From assembly GCF_025567195.1 (NCBI RefSeq), contig NZ_JAOQJF010000050.1:1-15428 (forward strand): 15,428 nucleotides of DNA, given 5' to 3'. The DNA comes from Alitiscatomonas aceti. Its GTDB lineage: Bacteria; Bacillota; Clostridia; Lachnospirales; Lachnospiraceae. Positions within the stretch are counted from its first letter, which is position 1; each line of letters opens with the position of its first letter. Below the pieces are notes generated by a model. That model made no database searches and was not told the DNA's origin. It worked only from the letters and a program-made list of their open reading frames with translations. The translations under genes were made by a program, and so were the position numbers. Below, piece after piece: positions 6,824 through 13,459 of this stretch.

Positions 6824-6911
6824 AAAAAAAGCCCACCATCATGTGGAAAGGTACTTCTACTTTTTATTGCTTATTAGCGTACACAAATTAACACACGTAA
6901 GCCTCCTTCCA
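6824..6911 (-). promoter_or_regulatory. Mef leader with minimal upstream ORF
   Basis: Just after the mef transcription start, a consensus site ggaaggagg (about 6902-6910) is followed five bases later by GTG TGT TAA (6896-6888), a two-codon ORF. Downstream, CCTTTCCAC can pair with GTGGG before a run of seven T (about 6824-6845), a weak terminator. CCTTTCC can also pair imperfectly with the GGAAGG of the leader ribosome site. A ribosome stalled on the mini-ORF would free the later arms. The pairing scheme is inference. Confidence 0.5.
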
Positions 6912-6928
6912 ATCTCAAACTGTCGCAC

Positions 6929-6958
6929 AGTATAACACACATCCGATAGACTTGTCAA
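6929..6958 (-). promoter_or_regulatory. mef: Strong promoter of the mef leader transcript
   Basis: On the minus strand, a consensus TTGACA (6953-6958), 18 bases and TATACT (6929-6934). It lies about 275 bp from the mef ATG, giving an unusually long 5' leader for one gene. Confidence 0.85.
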
Positions 6959-7007
6959 CCATTTTTAACCTTGTTTTCCATCTTGTTTTTCCATCTCTTA
7001 CGGGCAG

Positions 7008-7090
7008 TAGCAAAGCCAGGCGAGCCAGTCAACGGTCAAGATGAACGGCGCTTTCAGCGCCGCCGTTGACAGTCTCGCCCGTCTTTGCTA
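7008..7090. repeat. Four-tier nested cruciform
   Basis: Four stems nest within 83 bases: tagcaaag/ctttgcta (7008-7015/7083-7090), ggcgag/ctcgcc (7019-7024/7074-7079), gtcaacgg/ccgttgac (7028-7035/7063-7070) and cggcgct/agcgccg around ttc (7046-7052/7056-7062). In total 29 base pairs are interrupted by small internal loops. Confidence 0.8.
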
Positions 7091-7102
7091 ATGGGTAATC
7101 AA

Positions 7103-7133
7103 GGCGGGAAAGCCATTTTAGGGCTTTCCCGCC
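7103..7133. repeat. 12-bp perfect hairpin
   Basis: ggcgggaaagcc (7103-7114) and ggctttcccgcc (7122-7133) enclose a 7-base loop. The plus-strand tail is catttcaatttt, without a true T tract, so it is a weak candidate terminator. It fits better as part of the structured block. Confidence 0.75.
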
Positions 7134-7543
7134 CATTTCAATTTTGGGAGAAGAAAGGCCCCAAAATGAACGAGTGCGGCCAAACACTTTTAGGGATTGG
7201 CCACCTTGTCCACCCATCCAGCGGGGCGGCGGGGAACGGTCAAGGCCGGGCGTCAGCCCATTCATTTCAGCCTTGACGGTTTCCTGCCGTCCTGCTACTT
7301 TTCCCGGAGTGTGGCCACACATCTGGTCACGGTGTCCAGAGCTTTGGGACTTTTTGTCCCATAGGCCGGGGGCGGAGGACGAGGGACGGGGGCTTTCATA
7401 ATACGCCCTGTCTGCTGCTGAAATCAGCCCTTTGTTTCCGGCTTACCAGCCCCAAACAAAGCCCTGCTTTCCTGCCGCGTCAAATGCCCTTGCCCTCCCC
7501 GGCGGCAACGGTATTTTCAGGGCAACGCCGACAGAGCGTATAA

Positions 7544-7574
7544 CACACTACACTTTGCTCCGCAAAGTCGTGTG
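7544..7574. repeat. Two-tier hairpin with tcc loop
   Basis: actttgc (7552-7558) and gcaaagt (7562-7568) close on a 3-base loop. Outside them cacac (7544-7548) pairs with gtgtg (7570-7574). Confidence 0.7.
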
Positions 7575-7608
7575 CCAAATGGGGCGCTGCCCCCTTTGGA
7601 AACCCCCG

Positions 7609-7657
7609 CAACAAACAGGTGCTATGCACCCAGCCGGGAGCATAGCGCCGTTTGTTG
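7609..7657. repeat. Two-tier cruciform near the right end
   Basis: Outer stem caacaaac/gtttgttg (7609-7616/7650-7657) and inner stem gctatgc/gcatagc (7621-7627/7640-7646). It ends only 25 bases from the attR arm. Confidence 0.75.
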
Positions 7658-7681
7658 TCAGCAGCCCGTTTCACGGTCTGC

Positions 7682-7703
7682 GTGTAGTTCCTTGTAAACT
7701 GAC
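7682..7703. other. attR, right element-chromosome junction
   Basis: The element arm gtgtagttccttgtaaactg (7682-7701) is the inverted partner of the attL arm. It is followed by AC (7702-7703) and then host sequence ctaaaccag. In the excised circle the two arms would flank the core as a near-palindromic attP. Confidence 0.75.
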
Positions 7704-7826
7704 CTAAACCAGACAGTAAACGAAAAAGTCAAAAAAGCTACCGGCCTAACGAATCTTGATGCTTTGTTTCTCACTGAAAAAGAAATCAACAATCTTTTTC
7801 AGAACTGTATCCTCCTGGACTCCTGA
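7702..7826 (+). pseudogene. 3' part of the interrupted host gene
   Basis: From the AC core the frame reads LNQTVNEKVKKATGLTNL and onward to LLDS and a TGA at 7824-7826. A stop codon (TAA, 7695-7697) lies in the same frame inside the element, so this piece has no start of its own. Joined to the left flank at 88/7704, it continues the upstream frame without a shift (ISRKY then LNQTV). The family is not recognised. The protein would lose its last 41 residues through the insertion. Confidence 0.65.
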
Positions 7827-7836
7827 GTACTATGTT

Positions 7837-7866
7837 TTGAGAGAAACGACGGAAGTCAGGTATTAT
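7837..7866 (+). promoter_or_regulatory. Possible upstream promoter in the trmB intergenic region
   Basis: TTGAGA (7837-7842), 18 bases and TATTAT (7861-7866), about 200 bp before trmB. It is a weaker and more distant candidate than the one at 7986-8014. Confidence 0.35.
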
Positions 7867-7985
7867 AAATGAAAAATGAAAAATTTGCATTAACAATTTG
7901 TGAACATTCGTGGAAATATTCCAAAAAACGATAACAGCTTTTGAAGCCTCCATTCCAGAGCACACGCTTCTGTCCATGGCCGCTG

Positions 7986-8014
7986 TTGCAAATACAGGAA
8001 CAGGATGGTAAAAT
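7986..8014 (+). promoter_or_regulatory. trmB: Promoter of trmB
   Basis: TTGCAA (7986-7991), 17 bases and TAAAAT (8009-8014), ending 47 bases before the trmB ATG. The spacing and distance fit a sigma-A promoter for the trmB group. Confidence 0.55.
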
Positions 8015-8061
8015 AGCAGATACAAAAAACAGATGAAAACAGATCAGGAGGACATAAAAAT

Positions 8062-8703
8062 ATGAGATTACGCCATATTAAAGGCGCAGAAGAGCAGATC
8101 GCAGAAAGCCCCTATGTGATCCAGGATCCCCAGGGATTAAAGGGAAAATGGCATGAATTTTTTGGAAACCAGAATCCGATCCGTATCGAGGTGGGTATGG
8201 GAAAGGGAAAATTCATCATGGAGCTGGCGGAAAAGAACCCGGATGTGAATTACATTGGTATTGAACGGTATTCCAGCGTGCTGTTAAGAGGGCTCCAGAA
8301 GCGGTCCCAGCTGGAGCTGTCCAACATTTACTTCATGCGGATCGATGCCCTGGAGCTGGCGGACGTTTTTGATGCCGGAGAGGTGGACCGGATCTATCTG
8401 AATTTCTCGGATCCGTGGCCCAAGGACCGTCACGCCAAGAGACGGCTGACCTCTGACCGGTTCCTTCCTATTTATGATCAGATCCTTAAAAAAGACGGGA
8501 TCATCGAATTTAAAACCGACAACCAGGACCTGTTCCGGTACTCCCTGGAGTCCATTCCGGAGGCCGGATGGACGGTGGATGCCCACACTTTCGATCTTCA
8601 CAACAGCGAAATGGCGGAGGGGAATGTGATGACCGAGTACGAGACAAAGTTCTGCTCAGAGGGAAAGCCCATCTGCAAGCTGGTGGCGTCCAGAAAAAAA
8701 TAA
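8062..8703 (+). CDS. trmB: tRNA (guanine-N7)-methyltransferase
   Basis: A 213-residue SAM-dependent enzyme that makes m7G46 in the variable loop of tRNAs in the cytoplasm. The SAM site is EVGMGKGKF (residues 43-51), with the acidic ribose contact in IGIERYSSV (65-73). The family signature NFSDPWPKDRHAKRRL (114-129) includes the catalytic Asp-Pro-Trp-Pro. The C-terminal motif TEYETKF (191-197) is also present. The length is typical of bacterial TrmB. The ATG has an aggagg site nine bases upstream. It leads a short plus-strand group with the 48-residue ORF and trxA. All motifs are intact. Confidence 0.97.
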   Translation: MRLRHIKGAEEQIAESPYVIQDPQGLKGKWHEFFGNQNPIRIEVGMGKGKFIMELAEKNPDVNYIGIERYSSVLLRGLQKRSQLELSNIYFMRIDALELADVFDAGEVDRIYLNFSDPWPKDRHAKRRLTSDRFLPIYDQILKKDGIIEFKTDNQDLFRYSLESIPEAGWTVDAHTFDLHNSEMAEGNVMTEYETKFCSEGKPICKLVASRKK

Positions 8704-8776
8704 GAGTTCTCTTTTTAAAAGGATAGAAGGCGCCGGCCTGCATACAATATTACGAGAAAACAGCCATGGAGCGTTT

Positions 8777-8923
8777 ATGGACATAAAGACCAGGATCCGG
8801 AGGAGCCTAGCCAGGGCAACCTGCGATAAGACGGAGCTGGACCGCACAGTGCTGCGGTTTAAAAAGTGTTTTGACGAGGCCAGCGCCGCGCTCTGCGGAA
8901 AGGGTAAAAAAACAAAAAAATAA
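8777..8923 (+). CDS. Small basic protein, 48 residues
   Basis: A short ORF filling the gap between trmB and trxA. It reads MDIKTRIRRSLARATCDKTE, then a helical stretch LDRTVLRFKKCFDEASAAL and a lysine tail GKGKKTKK. A ggag site five bases before the ATG supports translation. There are three cysteines and no membrane segment. The start of trxA lies 23 bases after its stop. I do not recognise the family. The basic tail hints at RNA binding, perhaps at ribosomes or tRNA, but this is inference. Confidence 0.55.
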   Translation: MDIKTRIRRSLARATCDKTELDRTVLRFKKCFDEASAALCGKGKKTKK

Positions 8924-8945
8924 AGATCATAAAGGAGAAATGCAT

Positions 8946-9263
8946 ATGGAAAAAATGTTTACAGCCGCTGATTTTGACACAGAGGTACTGGGTTCGGATA
9001 AACCTGTTCTTGTGGATTTTTTTGCCACCTGGTGCGGCCCCTGTAAAATGATGGCTCCGGCAGTGGAGAAGCTGGCGGAGGAGTATGAGGGAAGGGCTGT
9101 GATCGGAAAGCTGGATGTGGAGGAGAGCATGGATATCGCCGGCCGCTACGGCGTTATGAACGTTCCCACGCTGATCCTTTTTAAGGATGGCAGGGCTGTG
9201 GAGCGGAAGGTGGGCCTTCAGAGCGCCTCTGACCTCAGAAAGTTACTGGATTCGGTTTTATAA
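8946..9263 (+). CDS. trxA: Thioredoxin
   Basis: A 105-residue cytoplasmic disulfide reductase of standard length. The active site is WCGPC (residues 29-33) in the context FFATWCGPCKMMAP, with the cis-proline at Pro74 in NVPTLILF. It transfers electrons from thioredoxin reductase to targets such as ribonucleotide reductase. The ATG at 8946 is preferred because the aaaggag site (8931-8937) is eight bases upstream; an in-frame ATG at 8940 sits too close. It converges with the ABC operon, leaving only 22 bases between the stop codons. Confidence 0.96.
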   Translation: MEKMFTAADFDTEVLGSDKPVLVDFFATWCGPCKMMAPAVEKLAEEYEGRAVIGKLDVEESMDIAGRYGVMNVPTLILFKDGRAVERKVGLQSASDLRKLLDSVL

Positions 9264-9273
9264 GCGCGGGCCG

Positions 9274-9300
9274 TTCCACTGGTTTTCAGGGCCAGTGGAA
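9274..9300. terminator. Hairpin between convergent trxA and ABC operon
   Basis: ttccactgg (9274-9282) and ccagtggaa (9292-9300) form a 9-bp perfect stem. The stop codon of the minus-strand permease (9286-9288) lies in its loop. No clear T tract follows in either direction, so it may work as a weak or Rho-assisted terminator, or as an RNA-stabilising 3' structure. Confidence 0.5.
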
Positions 9301-10422
9301 GAAGCCGCGGAGGTAGTAATAAGGCAGAAAGAGCCTTCCGGCCTGTCCAAGCCCGGGAAGAAGCCGTTCTGCATCAAAAAATACGGGGCAGAAGACCAGG
9401 CTTCCGATGATGAAGAAGGGGATCGCAGCTCCCAGGGCCTCCGGCGTTTTAAGGACGGCTCCCAGGGCCATGGAGAAAATGGAAACGGCAAGGGCGTAAA
9501 GGGCCATGGCCGCCGTTTCCGGGAGGATGGCCGCCGCACCGCCGGATGAGACTCCCGGTCCTCCCGAGAGGAGCACCGCAGAAAGTCCGGACAGGGCCGC
9601 CAGGGCCACAGGAGCCGCCAGGGCGGCGAAGCGGCAGGGAAGGCGGAGACGGACCGGAAGAGGGATAAAAAGCCCCCTGCGGCTGTCCTCTGCGGCTGTG
9701 ACCGCGCTGTAAAGTCCGGTGATAAAAAGGAACACAGCCGTCAGCCCCCGGACTGGAAAGAGCCCTGGGGAAGAGGCTGCGGTCCCGGTCTCCCCGGAGC
9801 TTTTCCCGGTCTGCTCCGGCGCATATGTGTATACATACTCAAAACGGAAGGTACTGCCGTCCTCCATCCGTTCCTTATAAAGGTCTCCGGCCTGTCCGGA
9901 GGCCTTTTTCCGTTCTGGGGATCCCACAGCCCCCAGGGCGTCAAAAGCAGCGCCCTGCTCCACGTAATCCTCCAGGATATCCTTGTTCCGGATGGCGGCC
10001 AGCTCTGAGAATACCACCTCGGTGGAAAGGGAGGCCGTTACGGTGGAGGGAGCGGAAAAAACGGTGATGGAGCGTTTAAAGCGTCCGCTGTTTATTTTTT
10101 GTTCCAGGTTTTCAGGGATCAGATATCCGCACTCTGCCTTTCGGGCGGCCACATGGTCCCGTACCTGCTGTTCATTTTCGCATGGATAAAAAGAGAACAG
10201 TCCCGTATCCCGGGCCAGGAGATTCTCCTTTAACCGGTTTCCCAGGCTGGCCGGCTCTGGATCCAGACAGCAGACGGCGATCCGTACCGTACCGTCCTTT
10301 CCGTTTTCCATCCTGGATGCGGCGAGGGCGGTCAGAGGAAGGGCGGCCAGAAGGAGCAGAAACGGGATCCGCTTCAGATACCGCTTGCAGCATAAGAAAA
10401 ACCATAGAATGACTTTTTTCAT
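9286..10422 (-). CDS. ABC-2-type permease, second subunit
   Basis: A 378-residue membrane protein. One N-terminal helix (about residues 18-36) is followed by an outer domain of some 185 residues containing a long polar loop (about 160-210). Four or five helices come after (from about 218). This is the layout of ABC2_membrane_3 exporters and YhgE-like proteins. It overlaps the preceding permease gene by ATGA (10419-10422), so translation is coupled. It ends abruptly at FLPYYYLRGFFHWP. The sister permease continues from a matching LPPYIFIE...AHWEPW segment into a further helix, so a last helix seems to be missing here. The substrate is unknown. Confidence 0.75.
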   Translation of the reverse strand: MKKVILWFFLCCKRYLKRIPFLLLLAALPLTALAASRMENGKDGTVRIAVCCLDPEPASLGNRLKENLLARDTGLFSFYPCENEQQVRDHVAARKAECGYLIPENLEQKINSGRFKRSITVFSAPSTVTASLSTEVVFSELAAIRNKDILEDYVEQGAAFDALGAVGSPERKKASGQAGDLYKERMEDGSTFRFEYVYTYAPEQTGKSSGETGTAASSPGLFPVRGLTAVFLFITGLYSAVTAAEDSRRGLFIPLPVRLRLPCRFAALAAPVALAALSGLSAVLLSGGPGVSSGGAAAILPETAAMALYALAVSIFSMALGAVLKTPEALGAAIPFFIIGSLVFCPVFFDAERLLPGLGQAGRLFLPYYYLRGFFHWP

Positions 10423-11606
10423 GGGCGTTTTACCTCAAATGCCAGGCTTATGAGAGCTCCCGCCAGGAAAACTGCCGGGAGCGCCGCAAAGATCCAGGGC
10501 TCCCAGTGGGCGGTGACAGCCATTTTTACAGTCTCAATGAAAATATAGGGCGGAAGGAACGGGGCTGCCTTCTGGAAGGCAGAGGGAAGGAACACCAGAG
10601 GCAGGATCCCGCCGGAAAAAAAGTGCAGCGCTGTGGCTCCCAGGAACAGGAAAAGTACGCCTCCCATCCGGTTCCCTGCCGCCTGGAAGGCGCATACAGC
10701 CAGGGAGGCCGCAGAAACGCTTAAGAGCAGAAGTGCTGCGGGAAGCGCGGAGGAAAACGGAACAGCGCCTGTAAGGACGGCTGCGGAGGCGGCAGACAGG
10801 AGAAGGACCATGTAGAGAAGGGCCAGCCCCAGGATCCGGGATAGGATCATGGAAACGGGACCAACGCCGGTCAGGAGGAGCTGCCTGCGCAGCACAGGAT
10901 CCAGGGGCTGGAGAAAGCCCGAAACAGGGATGGCCGACAGCATAAGGGCCAGGATGAAAAGGCTGATGGCGTAAAAGACCACCGGCTTTACATCCCCCGA
11001 GGCGCTCACCGCTGTTTTCCGGAACAGCTCACCGCGGGGGAGGCTGTATTCCAGATACAGGCGGTTCAGATCCCGCTCCAGCTGTGCCCTGGCCTCTGAG
11101 CAGTGAAAAAGGTCCAAAAGCTCGTCCCCGGCGTAGATCCCAGCCTGGGCGGCGCTTAAGGTCTGCGCCCCCGCATCGGCCAGCTCCTTAAAGATCCGGC
11201 TCTCCACTCCTGCGTTCTCCGGAAGAAGCACGGGGACCGGTGTGTTGACGCCGCTCATGATGTCCTGGACAAAGCCCTCCGGCACCAGCAGGGCGGCCAG
11301 AAGCTCTCCGTTTTCCATCCCTTCCAGACACTCCTCCCGGCTCATGTAGGAAAGATCACAGATACTTTTTACACTTTCCAGAGAACTGAGCATGGAGGTC
11401 ACCTGCTTCGCTAAAATGTCGTCTTCAGGAAGAGCTACGCCGACGGTGATCCGCCCCGCAGCCTGACCGCCGTACAGGGCCTTGCCTGCCAGAAGGGCAG
11501 CCGCACCCATGAAAAACATCAGTACGGCTGCCCCGGCTGCCATCAGAGGGAGGCATTTCAGCGCCCGTTTTAATTCCAGCTTCAGATAAAACAGACGTAT
11601 CTTCAT
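10419..11606 (-). CDS. ABC-2-type permease, first subunit
   Basis: A 395-residue membrane protein with helix 1 at about residues 20-42, an outer domain (about 45-205) and five further helices (about 206-230, 250-280, 284-310, 315-340, 370-392). The layout is that of ABC2_membrane_3 permeases, which form dimers driven by a CcmA-type ATPase. The outer domain begins GRITVGVALPEDD, like the YhgE/Pip-type fold in which a beta-rich domain follows helix 1. The ATG lies one base after the zinc-ribbon gene stop and the ribosome site is weak, so translation is probably coupled. With the next gene it most likely forms a heterodimeric pore. The exported substrate is not evident. Confidence 0.8.
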   Translation of the reverse strand: MKIRLFYLKLELKRALKCLPLMAAGAAVLMFFMGAAALLAGKALYGGQAAGRITVGVALPEDDILAKQVTSMLSSLESVKSICDLSYMSREECLEGMENGELLAALLVPEGFVQDIMSGVNTPVPVLLPENAGVESRIFKELADAGAQTLSAAQAGIYAGDELLDLFHCSEARAQLERDLNRLYLEYSLPRGELFRKTAVSASGDVKPVVFYAISLFILALMLSAIPVSGFLQPLDPVLRRQLLLTGVGPVSMILSRILGLALLYMVLLLSAASAAVLTGAVPFSSALPAALLLLSVSAASLAVCAFQAAGNRMGGVLFLFLGATALHFFSGGILPLVFLPSAFQKAAPFLPPYIFIETVKMAVTAHWEPWIFAALPAVFLAGALISLAFEVKRP

Positions 11607-11607
11607 A

Positions 11608-13440
11608 TTAGTATAAGGAAATACCCAGCCGGTCGGCTACTTCCATGAACCCGTAAGCGCCTTCCATGATCAGGGAATACCAGTCCTCTTCGGTGGCGGC
11701 CAGAACGTCCATGGGAGTTCCCTCCAGGGGAGCGATCTCGCTGGAAAGAGGTTTGAAATAGTAATTGCCGCTGAAGATCAGGGAAGAGTCAGCGGTGGAG
11801 ATCTCCAGGGAGTCGATATCCGCCTGGATGCTCGTTCCCTTTTCCAGCTGGCTTACGATGCCGGAGGCAGAGATCTTAAAGAGCTGGGATCCGTTTTCCA
11901 CGGCTTCCAGGGAAATATGGTAATCGCCGCTTTCTGTTATGTAGCTGCCGGAATACAGGATGGAAACAGACGGAGTGCTGTCTCCGGAGCCGGACACAAG
12001 ATCCAGGGAAGCGTCACAGGTGAGCTTTTTATCGTCATAAACACCCTGCTTTACCAGGTACAGAGTCATGGCGTCGTCGCCGCTTCCGATGGTGAGCTGG
12101 CCGGTGAGGTTCTGGAGCGGGTATGCGCCGCCTTCAAACACAGCTTCAAAGGCCACCTCAGTGGGAACGGTCTGGCTGTCGCCGTCGCTGCCTGTGATCC
12201 CGTCGTTTATTACAGTGGAGCCCAGGACTGAGGTGAGCACGCCGTCCTTATCCAGGTATACGGTCATCTGGATGTCCGTCAGGGACGCGTCCAGGGCCTG
12301 GATCATCTGGTCTGCGGCTGCCTTTGCTTCCTCGTAGGCGTCTGCCTGAAGCTCTTCGGCTGTGGCGGGAACAGAGCCGCCCATGAGACCGTTCAGCTTT
12401 ACGGTCAGCTCCAGCTGGCGCAGGTACTGGTTTTTCAAGGCCTCATCCTGGAGGAAAAAGTCCGAGGAGGTCCGCAAGAAGTCGATCAGCGCCGCCTTGC
12501 TGACCAACACAGAGTAGCCGCGGCATTCCTTTTCCTGTCCATTGACAGTAACAGTGCTTTTATCAGTCTTTTCCACGGTCAGCGCCGCCTTGAAATTTTC
12601 CTGGGCCTTGCAGCCCTCTCTGTAACGGTCCATAAGGGCGGGAAGATCCAGCGTGTTTCCTCCCGCAGCGGTATTTTCTTCGGCCAGGGCAGTGACCTCC
12701 GTCAGATAAGCGGCTGCCGCGTCGGCAGAGATGCCGTTTTCATCCAGAAGGCGGCTCATGGCAGGGGAATTTTTAATCCGGTCTGCCAGACCGTCTCCCA
12801 GATCCAGGGTGAGGACCTTTTCCGACAGCTCCGGGATGGCGGCCATCAATGTATGGTCGCCATAATAAAGATCCAGGTTTACCACATCCATGCCATTGTA
12901 AACGACTCCCACATTGGCGTCGCTCTTCTTATTTGAAACATCGTTCCGGCTGGAAATGCGGAGACCGCCGCCGGTAAGGGCGTTCAGCTCTTCCATGGAG
13001 CTGCTGTCCAGGCTTAAGGTCAGCCCTGCTTCTGCATCAGAGGAGACAGAGGCGCTGGAAAACTGGCTGAGTCCGAAAATATCCTCAGCCGGAGATACCT
13101 GTTCGTGGGAAAAGGCTGTTTGAAAAGCATCTACCACGGCTTCCTTGGGATCTTTGGCGTTCATCCGGGTGAAGGCAAAGGCCGCTGCCGCTCCTGCGGC
13201 TGCCACCACGCCTGCGGCGATTAAAATCTTCATCCCTTTCTTTCCTGGCTTTGGTTCCTCCGGTACAGAGGGGAGAGAACCGGAGGACGGGGCTGTTCCA
13301 GGGGCAGGGCTGCCGCCGCCGGAGGCGGATCCGGTCTTCTGGGGATCCGTCTGGGCAAACTCCAGGGTCAGATCTGCATGGCATACGGGACAAATGGTAC
13401 TTCCTTCGGGAATTTCTGCTCCACATTTAAAACAAATCAT
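11608..13440 (-). CDS. Zinc-ribbon, single-pass membrane protein with large outer domain
   Basis: A 610-residue protein. It opens with a zinc ribbon MICFKCGAEIPEGSTICPVC (Cys3, Cys6, Cys17, Cys20), then a Ser/Gly/Pro-rich linker (about 30-66). One membrane helix follows (about 70-90, ILIAAGVVAAAGAAAAFAF). An outer domain of about 515 residues alternates short beta-like stretches with helices and has several threonine-rich strands. The ribbon should lie in the cytoplasm and the rest outside. Similar zinc-ribbon-fronted proteins occur in Firmicutes, but I cannot assign a family. The outer half reads like lipoprotein ligand-binding domains with repeated strand pairs (inference). It has a ggagg site, starts 19 bases after the ATPase stop and ends one base before the first permease, so it is probably a fixed part of this transporter. 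Confidence 0.75.
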   Translation of the reverse strand: MICFKCGAEIPEGSTICPVCHADLTLEFAQTDPQKTGSASGGGSPAPGTAPSSGSLPSVPEEPKPGKKGMKILIAAGVVAAAGAAAAFAFTRMNAKDPKEAVVDAFQTAFSHEQVSPAEDIFGLSQFSSASVSSDAEAGLTLSLDSSSMEELNALTGGGLRISSRNDVSNKKSDANVGVVYNGMDVVNLDLYYGDHTLMAAIPELSEKVLTLDLGDGLADRIKNSPAMSRLLDENGISADAAAAYLTEVTALAEENTAAGGNTLDLPALMDRYREGCKAQENFKAALTVEKTDKSTVTVNGQEKECRGYSVLVSKAALIDFLRTSSDFFLQDEALKNQYLRQLELTVKLNGLMGGSVPATAEELQADAYEEAKAAADQMIQALDASLTDIQMTVYLDKDGVLTSVLGSTVINDGITGSDGDSQTVPTEVAFEAVFEGGAYPLQNLTGQLTIGSGDDAMTLYLVKQGVYDDKKLTCDASLDLVSGSGDSTPSVSILYSGSYITESGDYHISLEAVENGSQLFKISASGIVSQLEKGTSIQADIDSLEISTADSSLIFSGNYYFKPLSSEIAPLEGTPMDVLAATEEDWYSLIMEGAYGFMEVADRLGISLY

Positions 13441-13459
13441 ATAGTTCCTCCATTTCTGT

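Larger units (their letters stand above)
7008..7657. repeat. Non-coding block of dense inverted repeats, candidate oriT or replication origin
   Basis: From the mef promoter to attR no gene is convincing. Instead, at least ten separate dyads stand in a row. Beyond the four given their own entries they are: 7141-7148/7160-7167; 7178-7183/7197-7202; gtcaaggc 7239-7246/7270-7277; the 12-bp palindrome gtgtggccacac 7309-7320; tgggac-ttttt-gtccca 7345-7361; ctttgttt 7430-7437/7454-7461; and ggggc-gct-gcccc 7581-7593. The block is GC-rich and begins abruptly after the AT-rich stretch at 6961-7000. Such structure suits a single-strand origin, oriT or initiator-binding region, but no nick site or iterons are proven. 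Confidence 0.55.
88..7702. mobile_element. Integrative mobilizable element with serine recombinase, MobV relaxase and mef cargo
   Basis: This is a complete element of about 7.6 kb. The ends are set by an inverted repeat: cagtttacaagggactacac at 88-107, and its reverse complement with one mismatch at 7682-7701. AC dinucleotides at 87-88 and 7702-7703 fit the 2-bp crossover core of a large serine recombinase. Joining the flanks at AC restores an uninterrupted host reading frame. Contents are a serine recombinase, a small ORF, a MobV relaxase, a short RepA, a Cys-rich VLP protein, an orphan gene, an XRE regulator, a Mef efflux pump and a palindromic non-coding block. No type IV secretion genes are present, so it would need a helper conjugative element to move between cells (inference). 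No recombination directionality factor is recognised; the XRE protein or the small ORF could play that part, but nothing shows it. Confidence 0.85.

Noticed and set aside
6580..6825. 81-residue ORF in the mef leader as a long leader peptide
   Set aside because: It needs a TTG start without a ribosome site and overlaps mef in another frame. The two-codon ORF at 6888-6896 has a perfect site and is preferred.
7008..7657. CRISPR array
   Set aside because: The repeats are inverted and all different; there is no regular direct repeat with spacers.
7029..7707. Several ORFs of 60-100 residues in the palindromic block
   Set aside because: No ribosome sites, and composition driven by the inverted repeats. 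No frame shows protein-like features.
9506..10815. Plus-strand ORFs over the permease genes
   Set aside because: They are antisense shadows in GC-rich DNA. The minus-strand frames have consistent membrane helices and coupled junctions.
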